This document shows, piece by piece, positions 7,843-16,097 of a DNA stretch of 42,684 bases (its first letter is position 1; each line of letters opens with the position of its first letter). The position numbers and the translations under genes are program-made. Below the pieces are notes generated by a model, which saw only the letters and a list, made by a program, of their open reading frames with translations, was not told the origin of the DNA and ran no database searches. This stretch comes from Rhodoferax sp. (GTDB lineage: Bacteria; Pseudomonadota; Gammaproteobacteria; Burkholderiales; Burkholderiaceae_C), in assembly GCA_018063505.1 (NCBI GenBank), contig JAGPBF010000008.1, positions 1 to 42,684 on the forward strand. Reading direction: 5' to 3'.

Positions 7843-8739
7843 TCAACGCGACGATGCGACGATTCCGGCAACGATCAACGCAAAAGCGAGCAGGTGGTAC
7901 AGCTGCGGCATCTCGCCCAGGAACAGCGTGGACATCAGCGCCGCGAACAGCGGAGTCAGGTTGGAAAAAAATCCGGCCACCGCCGGTCCGGCCCGCTGCA
8001 CACCCAGCCCCCAACAGCGGTAGGCCAACACCGCCGGACCGACCGCCACAAACAGCAGGGCAGCCAGCAAGGACCCGCTCCAGCGGATATGCGCATCGGT
8101 CAGCGCCCATTCGCCGGCCGTGAACGCACCCGACCACATCAGGCCCATCGTTACCTGCGCCAGCAGAAAGGCGGCCCAGTCGTTGCGAATCGTGTCCGGT
8201 TCGGCGCGGCGCACCAGCAGCCAGCTGTAGCAGGCCCAGCAGAAGGTGGCAGCCAGCATGAACACGTCACCGATCACCAGGCGCAATGCCAGCAGCTGCG
8301 TCCAGTCGCCGCGCGCCAGCACCACGGCCACACCGGTGATCGAGAATACCGCACCGAGCAACTGCTTGCGCGTGATCCCGACACCGAAGAACAATGCACC
8401 GATCACCAGCATCCATAGCGGCATGCTCGAGGCGACCAGCGTCACGTTGAGCGCGGTCGAGGTCTGCAGCGCCAGGTACTGCAAGGTGTTGTACAGACCG
8501 ACGCCGAGCAGCCCCAGCAGCGCAAACCGGCGCCAGTGAGGCCACATGCCGCCCGCGCGGCGCAGCACCCAGGCGCCCAGCGGCAGCAGGATGGCAAACG
8601 CGATGGCCCAGCGCAGGAAGTTCAGCGTGAACGGAGGTATGTCATTGCGCACCAACCGGCCGACGATCGCGTTGCCGGCCCACAGCAAGGGCGGAACGGT
8701 CAGCAGCAGTGCCGACGACACGCTCAACCGCTGGGTCAT
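7843..8739 (-). CDS. EamA/DMT-family transporter
   Basis: A 298-residue integral membrane protein with about ten hydrophobic segments arranged as two EamA repeats. The first begins LLLTVPPLLWAGNAIVGRLV and the second about midway. LFLGEMPQLYHLLAFALIVAGI near the C-terminus is the typical last repeat of the RhaT/YdcZ-like exporters. Members export amino acids, metabolites or drugs; the substrate is not predictable. The ATG at 8739 is preferred because upstream in-frame codons give an Arg-rich non-membrane extension. It lies 64 bp downstream of the RIO kinase gene on the same strand. Confidence 0.87.
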   Translation of the reverse strand: MTQRLSVSSALLLTVPPLLWAGNAIVGRLVRNDIPPFTLNFLRWAIAFAILLPLGAWVLRRAGGMWPHWRRFALLGLLGVGLYNTLQYLALQTSTALNVTLVASSMPLWMLVIGALFFGVGITRKQLLGAVFSITGVAVVLARGDWTQLLALRLVIGDVFMLAATFCWACYSWLLVRRAEPDTIRNDWAAFLLAQVTMGLMWSGAFTAGEWALTDAHIRWSGSLLAALLFVAVGPAVLAYRCWGLGVQRAGPAVAGFFSNLTPLFAALMSTLFLGEMPQLYHLLAFALIVAGIVASSR

Positions 8740-8803
8740 GCCGCCACCCCGCCAGCGCCAACTCCGTCCACCGACCGGCAGCAATGCCAGGCTTGGGCGA
8801 TCC

Positions 8804-9652
8804 TCATCGCGCGCCCTGCATGCGCAGCAGCCGCGCCGCCTCCTCGGCGCGCGCATCGTCGATTTCGCTCATCAGATGTCCCACGTCCACGGCACCGGTC
8901 TTGCGCACGAAGCGGCCGGTCAGCGTCACCGACGGGTCGAGCAGGCCGCGCTGGTACAGGTCCCATATCTCGGGGCCGAAGTCGGTCTGCAGCAGTTCCG
9001 GCGCAAAACGCCCGAAGAAATCGCGCAGATTGGCCACGTCGCGCAGCAGCATGCGCTGCGCATGGTTGTTGCCGGCCGCGTCGACCGCCTGCGGCAGATC
9101 GATGATCACCGGGCCATCAAATGCCAGCAGGATGTTGAACTCCGACAGATCGCCGTGCACGACGCCGGCGCACAACATGCGCACCACCTCCAGCAACAGC
9201 GAGGCATGGTGCAGCCTTGCCTGCTCGGGCGTCAGGTCGACGTCGTTCAGGCGCGGTGCGGCATCGCCGTGTTCATCACTGACCAGCTCCATCAGCAATA
9301 CGCCCTCATGGAAATTGTGCGGTTTGGGCACTCGCACACCGGCGGCGGCCAGCCGATACAGCGCATCGACCTCGGCGCTTTGCCAGGCCGCCTCCTGGGC
9401 CTGGCGACCAAACCGCGTGCCCTTGGCCATGGCACGGGCCTGGCGCGAATTCTTGACCTTGCGGTTCTCGGTGTAGTCCACCGCCTGGCGAAAACTGCGC
9501 TGCGTGGCTTCCTTGTATATCTTGGCGCACAGCGTCTCGTCGCCGCTGCGCACGACATAGACCATGGCTTCCTTGCCGCTCATGAGCTGGCGGACCACGG
9601 TATCGATCAGTCCTTCGTCGACCAGGGACTGCAGGCGGGGGGGAGCTTTCAT
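8804..9652 (-). CDS. RIO1 family protein kinase (PA4780-like)
   Basis: A 282-residue atypical kinase of the RIO family. The nucleotide-binding segment GKEAMVYVV is at 26-34, the phosphate-anchoring Lys at residue 44 (CAKIYKEA), the catalytic loop HGDLSEFN at 166-173, and the metal-binding Asp in IIDLPQAVD at about 185. All catalytic residues are present, so it should be active. The proteobacterial proteins are single-domain; their targets are largely unknown. The ATG at 9652 begins the conserved MKAPPRLQSLVDEG sequence; an open frame upstream to 10318 is not used. Confidence 0.88.
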   Translation of the reverse strand: MKAPPRLQSLVDEGLIDTVVRQLMSGKEAMVYVVRSGDETLCAKIYKEATQRSFRQAVDYTENRKVKNSRQARAMAKGTRFGRQAQEAAWQSAEVDALYRLAAAGVRVPKPHNFHEGVLLMELVSDEHGDAAPRLNDVDLTPEQARLHHASLLLEVVRMLCAGVVHGDLSEFNILLAFDGPVIIDLPQAVDAAGNNHAQRMLLRDVANLRDFFGRFAPELLQTDFGPEIWDLYQRGLLDPSVTLTGRFVRKTGAVDVGHLMSEIDDARAEEAARLLRMQGAR

Positions 9653-9920
9653 GGGCCGTATTGTCGGCGGTCGATGACGATCGCATCGGCGTGACACGGA
9701 TAACCCTGGCCCGGAACCGCGCAGCCGGTGGCGAAGGCCTGCGTCACCGAGTGCATGACACCGTTGACCGGCATCCCGCTTTGTGATGACCGAATACAAA
9801 ACGTCACACGATGAGGCCAGGCGCGCGTTGCCATCGGCATGCTGTCGCGTGCAGACCCCCCCTTTCCGGCTCGCCCGCAAACCCATCGCCCAAGGAGTCC
9901 GCCACACGCCCACCCCACCC
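9653..9920. other. Non-coding stretch before the SDR remnant
   Basis: No recognisable gene. It separates the RIO kinase start from the SDR relic. An AAGGAGT at about 9892-9898 looks like a leftover ribosome site for the decayed gene. Confidence 0.4.
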
Positions 9921-10080
9921 TTGCACGGCAAACGTATCCTGGTCACCCAGGCAGATGGGTTCTTGGGCCCGGCGCTGTGCACGGTGCTGGCCGAACAAGG
10001 CGCCACCGTTCGCCGCCTATCTGTGCAGCGACGCGGCCAACCGCTTTGTCGGCCAGGTGTTCCCGGTCTGCGGCGGCTGT
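9921..10080 (+). pseudogene. Internally deleted short-chain dehydrogenase remnant
   Basis: Two pieces of an SDR are fused. Bases 9921-10010 encode the N-terminal dinucleotide-binding strand and helix (HGKRILVTQADGFLGPALCT, continuing VLAEQGATV). Bases 10012-10080 encode the typical C-terminal end (AAYLCSDAANRFVGQVFPVC, then GG) in a different frame. The ~180 residues between, including the active-site Ser, Tyr and Lys, are missing, and the junction shifts frame. An AAGGAG ribosome site survives upstream. It sits beside an AraC regulator that may once have controlled it. Confidence in the SDR identity of both ends is good; the exact deletion point is approximate (about 10010). Confidence 0.7.
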
Positions 10081-10110
10081 CACGCGTTGACCCTGCCGCT
10101 GTCTGCTGGT

Positions 10111-11022
10111 TTAGGCCCTCTGGGATTGCAGCCAGGCGCGCGGCGAACAGCGGGTCTCTTGGGTGAAGGCCCGTGACAACGACGACGCCGTAGCGTATCC
10201 CAGCGCATCGGCGATGAACTTGACGGCGCGGCCATCGCGCAGCATCTTGCAGGCCAATGCCACCCGCCAGCGCGCCAGATAGTCGGCGGGCGTGACCCCC
10301 AGCAGGGACTTGAAGCAAGGCGCGAACGCGCTGCGCGACATTCCCGCCTGCCGCGCCATCGCCGCCAGTGTCCAGGGTTCGCCCGGTTGTTCATGCAAGG
10401 CCACCAGCGTGCGCGCAATGCGCGCGTCGGACAAGCCCAGCAGCAGCCCTGGCGCCGCCGTACCTTGCTGCGGGTGGTCGAGCATCCAGCGCAGCAGTTG
10501 CACCAGCAACACGTCGAACAACCGGTCCGCCAGCAGGCGCTGACCGCAACGCACGCGCTCGGTTTCGGCAAACAGCAGGGTCAGCGTGTGCTCCAGCCCA
10601 TGGACCGCCGACAGCGGCAGCACCAGCAGCGGTGGCAAGGCCCGCACCAGCGGATGCAACATGCCGCCCTCGAAGTCGAGCGTCGCGCAGACGAAGTCGG
10701 ACCCTTCCACCGGCGCGTTGTGAAAGCGGTGTTCGAGTGGCCGCGGGTAGAACAGCAGCGTCGGTTCGTCGACCACGATCCGCTCCGGGGCGCCGCTGCC
10801 ATCGTGGTGGCTGAGCACCATGTGGCCACGGCGCAGCACATGCAGAAAGCCGCGTCCCGGTTGGGCATCGAAATGCGTCACGCCACACAAGGGACCGGCA
10901 TGGAACAGGTGCGCGTGGACCCGGAACTGCGTCAGCAGCCCGGACAGGCGATCGAGTGCGCTGCCCTCCGGCAAAACCACGGGCGCCGTTGCTGGAGGCG
11001 CCGATTCTGGACGATTAGTCAT
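10111..11022 (-). CDS. AraC family transcriptional regulator with cupin sensor domain
   Basis: A 303-residue regulator. The N-terminal half is a cupin (AraC-binding/Cupin_6 type) with GVTHFDAQPGRGFLHVLRRG and LLFYPRPLEHRF. The C-terminal ~100 residues hold the double helix-turn-helix: TLAAMARQAGMSRSAFAPCF and IADALGYATASSLSRAF. It is divergent from the AhpD-like/redoxin pair across 90 bp, so it probably controls that pair. On its other side is the SDR relic, a possible former target. The inducer is unknown. Confidence 0.88.
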   Translation of the reverse strand: MTNRPESAPPATAPVVLPEGSALDRLSGLLTQFRVHAHLFHAGPLCGVTHFDAQPGRGFLHVLRRGHMVLSHHDGSGAPERIVVDEPTLLFYPRPLEHRFHNAPVEGSDFVCATLDFEGGMLHPLVRALPPLLVLPLSAVHGLEHTLTLLFAETERVRCGQRLLADRLFDVLLVQLLRWMLDHPQQGTAAPGLLLGLSDARIARTLVALHEQPGEPWTLAAMARQAGMSRSAFAPCFKSLLGVTPADYLARWRVALACKMLRDGRAVKFIADALGYATASSLSRAFTQETRCSPRAWLQSQRA

Positions 11023-11024
11023 GT

Positions 11025-11055
11025 TTGACAGACGATTTGATCCCGATCATACGAT
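11025..11055 (+). promoter_or_regulatory. Candidate sigma70 promoter for the AhpD-like gene
   Basis: A perfect -35 box TTGACA at 11025-11030 lies in the AraC/AhpD-like divergent gap. The best -10 is TACGAT at 11050-11055, giving a 19-bp spacer, longer than ideal, as often seen where an activator is needed. The region also has repeated GATC-containing half sites. Confidence 0.35.
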
Positions 11056-11112
11056 CATGACCGTCAAACTGGAGCTCCCTGGAATCCAGATCCCAACCCG
11101 AAGGAGTTCTCC

Positions 11113-11667
11113 ATGAGCCGCATCACCCTGATCGATCGCAACGACACCACGCCGGCACGCCTGCAGCTGCTGGACCCGATCCACAAGGCCTTCGGCGCCA
11201 CACCCAACATGTTCCGCGCTGTCGCCCATTCGCCGGCCGCGCTCAAGAGCATGTGGGGTTCGTTCGGCGCCCTGGGCAGCGGCGTGCTCGGCGCCGCACT
11301 GGGCGAACAGATCGCCGTGGCGGTCGCCAATCGCAACCAGTGCCACTACTGCCTGGCGGCCCATACGGCGCTTGGTGGCAAGGCCGGCCTGGGCGCCGAC
11401 ACGCTGCGCCAGGCGCAGCAGGGCCAGTCGGATGACAGCCGCACCCAGACCGCATTGCGTTTTGCGCTGCGCCTGGTCGATGCGCGCGGCCAAGTGGGCG
11501 AGGACGATCTGCAAAACCTGCGCCGGGCTGGTTTCGACGACGAAGCCGTTGTCGAGATCGTCGCCCATGTGGCATTGAACCTGTTCACCAACTATGTGAA
11601 CATTGCGTTCGCGGTGCCGGTCGATTTTCCGGCCGTGCCGCTGGCACCGGCAAAAAACACCGCCTGA
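11113..11667 (+). CDS. Carboxymuconolactone decarboxylase family protein, AhpD-like
   Basis: A 184-residue all-helical CMD-family protein with the peroxidase-type active site rather than the true decarboxylase one: Glu65, then Cys77-His-Tyr-Cys80 and His84 (EQIAVAVANRNQCHYCLAAH). In AhpD these residues form the Glu-Cys-His-Cys relay that reduces hydroperoxides. A strong AAGGAG lies just before the ATG. It is followed 41 bp later by a thiol redoxin gene, so the two probably form a redox operon under the divergent AraC regulator. Confidence 0.88.
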   Translation: MSRITLIDRNDTTPARLQLLDPIHKAFGATPNMFRAVAHSPAALKSMWGSFGALGSGVLGAALGEQIAVAVANRNQCHYCLAAHTALGGKAGLGADTLRQAQQGQSDDSRTQTALRFALRLVDARGQVGEDDLQNLRRAGFDDEAVVEIVAHVALNLFTNYVNIAFAVPVDFPAVPLAPAKNTA

Positions 11668-11708
11668 CGACCAGGCTGCCGGCAACATCACCCCCGCGAG
11701 GAGTCCGC

Positions 11709-12188
11709 ATGTCCCCTGCCACCACCAGCCATCCGCCCGAACTGCAGGTCAGCGAGTGGCTCAATACCCCCGAGCCACTGAGCCTGGCCGCGTTGCGCGG
11801 ACAGGTGGTGGTGGTGCATGCGTTTCAGATGCTGTGTCCCGGCTGTGTCAGCCACGGTCTGCCGCAGGCCAAGCGGCTGACCCAGGTGTTCGCGGGCCGG
11901 GAGCTTGCCGTGCTGGGCCTGCACACCGTGTTCGAGCACCATGCGGTCATGACGGCGGCAGCGCTGCGGGTGTTTCTGCATGAATACCGGATCGGTTTTC
12001 CGGTCGGTATCGACATGCCGGGCGAATCCGGACCCATGCCACGAACCATGCAGGCCTACGCCATGGGGGGCACGCCGACGCTGCTGGTGTTCGACCGCCA
12101 GGGCCGCCTGCAGCTCAACCAGCTCGGCCAGGTCGACGACATGGCGCTGGGTGCGCTGCTGGGCGAACTGCTGGCGCAGCCGGCCTGA
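11709..12188 (+). CDS. Thioredoxin-fold redoxin (AhpC/TSA-like)
   Basis: A 159-residue thioredoxin-fold protein. The redox motif Cys43-Pro-Gly-Cys46 sits in VVVVHAFQMLCPGCVSHG, and the cis-Pro is in GGTPTLLVFD near residue 121. It lacks a signal peptide, so it should act in the cytoplasm. CPGC is unusual compared with CGPC of thioredoxin but common in this group of TlpA/redoxin-like proteins. GAGGAGT precedes the ATG. It likely works with the AhpD-like protein upstream, as electron donor or fellow peroxidase. Confidence 0.82.
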   Translation: MSPATTSHPPELQVSEWLNTPEPLSLAALRGQVVVVHAFQMLCPGCVSHGLPQAKRLTQVFAGRELAVLGLHTVFEHHAVMTAAALRVFLHEYRIGFPVGIDMPGESGPMPRTMQAYAMGGTPTLLVFDRQGRLQLNQLGQVDDMALGALLGELLAQPA

Positions 12189-12255
12189 GACCATGGCGCA
12201 CGGCGCCGGGAGGGCCTCTCGCCACGGCGGATCGCGGCGCCGGCGCTATAGGCGC

Positions 12256-13179
12256 TCAGGCGCGCCGGAGCTGGTGCAGCGTCAGTTCGGGCAGGCAGTT
12301 CAACCGCACGTCGACCACCGAGGCGCCGCAGCCCACCGACGTATAACCGGCCATTGCGTGGTAGCGCCAGGCGCCGCGCACATAGGCGCGGGGTGTGGGT
12401 GTGTCCGTCAGGATCGGAAAACCGCCCGGCAGGCAGACCTGGCCGCCGTGGGTATGGCCGCTGAGCATCAGGTCGACACCGGCATGGGCGGCCTGGCGGT
12501 ACGGCTCGGGCGTGTGCGAGAGCAGCACCACACAGTCGTCGGCCACCACATCGGCCATCGCCTTGTGCAGGTTGTGGGTGCGAAAGTAATGCGCGTCGTC
12601 GATGCCAACGACAGCCAGCGCACCGCCAGCCTGCTGCCAGCGCAGGGACTCGTTCATCAGCACCGGATACCCCCGCTGCTCCATGCCCGGCACCATGCGG
12701 ATCGAGTCGTGGTTGCCCAGCACCGCGTGCACACGTTCGCCCAGATGGGGGCGCAATCGGGCCAGCCCGTCGAGCACCGCCTGGTAGGCGCCCGCCCCGT
12801 GAAAGCGGAAGTCGCCCGTCAATACGCAGGCGTCGAAACGCAGGCCTTGCACACGCTCGATCAGATGGGCCAGAAATCCGGCATCCATGTCCAGGTGCGG
12901 ATCGCTGATATGCAGCAGCGTGGTGCCATCGAGTGCTGCAGGTAGCCGCGCCAATGGCACGATGTTGTGGCGCAGCTGGATATTGAGCACATTGCGCCGC
13001 CCGCGTTTGCGCAAGCCCCCAAGCGTGAGACCGGCCCGGATCAGCCGGTGCGACAGGCGTGCCCCGCCGTAGCGTTCGCCTTCGAGCCCGAGCCGCTGGC
13101 GCAGATAGATGGCACCGATGCGCTCGCCCAGCAGAGTCAGTGCGCGTTGTTCTTCAGGGTCGCAGTCGGTCAGTTGCAT
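12256..13179 (-). CDS. Metallophosphoesterase (YkuE-like)
   Basis: A 307-residue calcineurin-like phosphoesterase with all metal-binding motifs in order: SDPHLD (Asp93, His95), TGDF (Asp123), GNHDS (Asn156, His157), LSHTPEP and GHTHGG. Pro replaces the usual Leu/Ile between Asp and His in the first motif but the ligands are intact. The N-terminal ~85 residues are a family-specific extension without a signal peptide. Starts at 13179 and 13206 are both plausible; neither has a strong ribosome site. It lies downstream of purU on the same strand with a 58-bp gap. Confidence 0.85.
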   Translation of the reverse strand: MQLTDCDPEEQRALTLLGERIGAIYLRQRLGLEGERYGGARLSHRLIRAGLTLGGLRKRGRRNVLNIQLRHNIVPLARLPAALDGTTLLHISDPHLDMDAGFLAHLIERVQGLRFDACVLTGDFRFHGAGAYQAVLDGLARLRPHLGERVHAVLGNHDSIRMVPGMEQRGYPVLMNESLRWQQAGGALAVVGIDDAHYFRTHNLHKAMADVVADDCVVLLSHTPEPYRQAAHAGVDLMLSGHTHGGQVCLPGGFPILTDTPTPRAYVRGAWRYHAMAGYTSVGCGASVVDVRLNCLPELTLHQLRRA

Positions 13180-13237
13180 CGGTACAAGCCGGCGATAGGC
13201 CGGCATGTATTGTCGTCGACTGCATCCGCGGCTCAGG

Positions 13238-14089
13238 TCAGCGGAACACCACCGTCTTGTGGCCGTCGAGCAGGATGCGGTGCTCCGCATGCCATTTGAC
13301 GGCACGCGCCAGCACGGCGCTTTCAGTGTCGCGGCCCAGCGTGGTCAATGTGTTGACGTCCATGCCATGGCTGGCACGTGCCACGTCCTGCTCGATGATC
13401 GGGCCCTCGTCCAGGTCACCGGTCACGTAGTGGGCCGTGGCACCAATCAACTTGACGCCCCGGTCATGTGCCTGCTGATAAGGGCGCGCGCCCTTGAAGC
13501 TGGGCAGGAAGGAATGGTGGATGTTGATGGCCCGACCCGACAACTTGCGGCACAGGTCGTCGGACAACACCTGCATGTAACGCGCCAGCACCAGCAGTTC
13601 GCCGCCTTCGGATTCGAACAGGTCCAGCAGCTTGGCTTCGGCCGCTGCCTTGGTATCGGCTTTGACCGGAATATGGTGGAACGGGATGTTGTAGCTGGCC
13701 GCCAGCTGGTAGAAATCGCGGTGGTTGGAGACGATGGCGCGCACCTCGATCGGTAACACACCCGAACGCAGCCGGAACAGCAGGTCGTGCAGGCAGTGGC
13801 CGTGTTGCGACACCATGATGATGGTCGGGATCGGACGTGCCGCCTCGGCGAAACGCGCCTTCATGCCGAATTCGGATGCCAGCGGCGCAAACAACTCATC
13901 CATCTGCGCAGGCGACCTGGCGTCGGACTTGCCCATCTCGAAACACACCCGCATGTAGAAGACGCCGGTCACGGCGTCGTCGTACTGCGCAGCCTCCAGA
14001 ATGTTGCCGCTCTGGGCCAGCAGGAAGCCGCTGACGGCGTGCACGATACCAGGTCGGTCAGGGCATGTAAGCGTAAGAATCAATCGCAT
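13238..14089 (-). CDS. purU: Formyltetrahydrofolate deformylase PurU
   Basis: A 283-residue enzyme that hydrolyses 10-formyl-THF to THF and formate, balancing one-carbon pools for purine synthesis. The N-terminal ACT domain (LTCPDRPGIVHAVSGFLLAQ) covers about residues 1-75. The formyltransferase domain follows, with the SQHGHCLHDLLFR substrate region and the catalytic segment NIHHSFLPSFKGARPY, then TAHYVTGDLDEGPII. Length matches the family. The ATG at 14089 gives the canonical N-terminus; the longer open frame is non-homologous. Confidence 0.95.
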   Translation of the reverse strand: MRLILTLTCPDRPGIVHAVSGFLLAQSGNILEAAQYDDAVTGVFYMRVCFEMGKSDARSPAQMDELFAPLASEFGMKARFAEAARPIPTIIMVSQHGHCLHDLLFRLRSGVLPIEVRAIVSNHRDFYQLAASYNIPFHHIPVKADTKAAAEAKLLDLFESEGGELLVLARYMQVLSDDLCRKLSGRAINIHHSFLPSFKGARPYQQAHDRGVKLIGATAHYVTGDLDEGPIIEQDVARASHGMDVNTLTTLGRDTESAVLARAVKWHAEHRILLDGHKTVVFR

Positions 14090-14413
14090 CAGGATGGTCC
14101 GGTGGGTTGGGTCGCGTGCCCTGAAACGGGGTACGCCGTCGTTTGCGCGGTAGTCTACGGGCGAACCTGCGCCCGCGGGTCGTGTTATCCGCCGCCGGAC
14201 CCGGTTCCGGCGCAGCCGTGTTTTCCGATGTCGCGCCAAGGCAAGGCGGGGTCCAGGGCGAGGCGCAGATTCCGCAACGCTGAGCATACGGCGCTGCACA
14301 TGCGACAGGTCGGAAAACGACGCGGTTTATGATGGCCCACCCTCGACACCGTGTTTCCGTCCCCGGGCAGCAACAGCCGTCCGCAACCATGGGTAGCGCC
14401 ACTGCCATCGGAC
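14090..14413. other. Divergent intergenic region with a long inverted repeat
   Basis: This 324-bp gap separates purU and the SulP gene. No convincing small gene is seen. It holds an imperfect 15-bp inverted repeat (14220-14234 with 14302-14318) and a TATGAT -10-like box at 14328-14333 facing the SulP gene, without a clear -35. Confidence 0.4.
14220..14318. repeat. Bulged inverted repeat, arms 15 and 17 bp
   Basis: GTTTTCCGATGTCGC at 14220-14234 pairs with GCGACAGGTCGGAAAAC at 14302-14318 (nine plus six base pairs, with two unpaired bases), enclosing about 67 bp. It could be a long stem of a leader RNA for the SulP gene or the ends of a small non-coding element. Confidence 0.45.
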
Positions 14414-16081
14414 ATGAAGCTCTCATTTTCATTTCGACCCAAGCTGCTCGACGCATTGCCGGGTTACCGGCGTCAGGACTTCGGCCGGGACCTGGCCGCG
14501 GGCGTCACGGTGGGCGTGGTGGCGCTGCCGCTGGCCATGGCCTTCGCGATTGCCAGCGGCCTTAAACCCGAAGCCGGCCTGTTCACCGCCATCATTGCCG
14601 GCTTCCTGATCTCGCTGCTCGGCGGCAGCCGGGTCCAGATCGGCGGACCGGCCGGCGCATTCATCGTGATCGTCTACGGCATCGTCGAGCGTTACGGCGT
14701 GGCCAACCTGATCATTGCCACCGCGATGTCCGGTGTGATGCTGTTTCTGCTCGGGTTTTTTCGCCTCGGTGTGCTGGTGCGCTTCATTCCGGTGGCCGTG
14801 GTGATCGGCTTCACCAACGGCATCGCGGTGCTGATTGCGCTCTCGCAGGTCAAGGACTTTTTCGGACTGCAGGTACGCGACGTGCCGGCCGACCTGTTCG
14901 GTATGGTCAAGGTACTGGGCGCCGCGGCTTCCACCGCCAACCCGGCCGCGCTGGCGGTGTCGGGTGGCTCACTGGTGCTGCTCCTGCTCTGGGAGCACTG
15001 GCGCAAGCAGTGGGCCCACGGCGCCGGCCTGCTGGCACGCCTGTCGGCCTTGCCCGGCAGCATTGTGGCGCTGGTGGTCGCTGCCACCGCAGTCTGGCTG
15101 CTGGACGTTCCGGTGGAAACGATCAAGAGCCGCTTCGGTGGCATTCCGGCCAGCCTGCCCGCGTTCGCCCTGCCCACCTTTGACTGGGCCACCGTGCGTT
15201 TCCTGCTGATTCCCGCCTCCACGCTGGCACTGCTGGGCGCCATCGAGTCGCTGCTGTGCGCCCGCGTCGCCGACAACCTGACGCGCGACCGCCACGATCC
15301 GAACCAGGAGTTGATGGCCCAGGGCGTGGCCAATTTCGTCACACCGTTTTTTGGCGGCATGCCAGCCACCGGCACCATTGCGCGCACGATGACCAATATC
15401 AAGAGCGGCGCGGTCTCGCCGATCTCGGGCATCGTGCATGCCGCCACGTTGCTGGCGGTGGTTCTGATCGCCGCGCCTCTGGCCGGTTCGATTCCGCTGG
15501 CCTGCCTGTCGGCGATCCTGCTGTATGTCGCATGGAACATGGGCGAGTGGCGCGAGTTCCTGCACCTGCGCAATTACCGCCTGCCTTACCGCGCGACCTT
15601 GTTGTCGGTTTTCGCGCTGACTGTGCTGCTCGACCTCACGGTCGCCGTCGAGGTGGGGCTGCTGGTGGCCTGTATCACCTTCATCTATCGCATCTCCAGC
15701 CTGTCGCGCAGCGAGCAACTCGACAGCCAGCACCACCCGGTGCTGGTCCGTGCCGACGCCGACGCCTACCGGCTGTATGGCGCGCTGTTCTTCGGCGCCG
15801 TCAAGCTGGTCGAGACCATGTCGGAGAAGCTGCCGGGCCGGGCACTGGTGCTCGACCTCAAGAACCTGATCTACATCGATTCCACCGGCATCGACGCGCT
15901 GATCGACCTGTCCAAACGCTGCGCGGACGCCAAGGTACGGCTGGTGGTCTGCGGGCTGAGCCACCAGCCGCGCGACATTGCCGGGCGCAGCGGTTGGCTG
16001 ACGACGATTGCGCCGGACGACCTGCTGCCGGACCTGGCCAGCGCGCTGGCATCGGTCGATCCGCAGGCAAATCCGGCATGA
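14414..16081 (+). CDS. SulP family inorganic anion transporter with STAS domain
   Basis: A 555-residue SulP/SLC26-type transporter. The N-terminal transmembrane part starts after LPGYRRQDFGRDLAAGVTVG and has PLAMAFAIASGLKPEAGLFT (first sulfate-transporter signature), then about 12 to 14 membrane segments. The C-terminal ~110 residues are a cytoplasmic STAS domain, with VLDLKNLIYIDSTGIDALID matching the anti-sigma-antagonist fold. Substrates may be sulfate, bicarbonate or another anion. The ATG at 14414 is chosen because upstream in-frame residues are not SulP-like. The racemase-like gene begins 16 bp after its stop. Confidence 0.9.
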   Translation: MKLSFSFRPKLLDALPGYRRQDFGRDLAAGVTVGVVALPLAMAFAIASGLKPEAGLFTAIIAGFLISLLGGSRVQIGGPAGAFIVIVYGIVERYGVANLIIATAMSGVMLFLLGFFRLGVLVRFIPVAVVIGFTNGIAVLIALSQVKDFFGLQVRDVPADLFGMVKVLGAAASTANPAALAVSGGSLVLLLLWEHWRKQWAHGAGLLARLSALPGSIVALVVAATAVWLLDVPVETIKSRFGGIPASLPAFALPTFDWATVRFLLIPASTLALLGAIESLLCARVADNLTRDRHDPNQELMAQGVANFVTPFFGGMPATGTIARTMTNIKSGAVSPISGIVHAATLLAVVLIAAPLAGSIPLACLSAILLYVAWNMGEWREFLHLRNYRLPYRATLLSVFALTVLLDLTVAVEVGLLVACITFIYRISSLSRSEQLDSQHHPVLVRADADAYRLYGALFFGAVKLVETMSEKLPGRALVLDLKNLIYIDSTGIDALIDLSKRCADAKVRLVVCGLSHQPRDIAGRSGWLTTIAPDDLLPDLASALASVDPQANPA

Positions 16082-16097
16082 ACCCGCGATCTGCCCG

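Noticed and set aside
12201-12250. GC-rich repeats after the redoxin gene as a possible terminator
   Set aside because: Several short GGCGCC elements can pair in many ways, but there is no T-run and no single strong hairpin.
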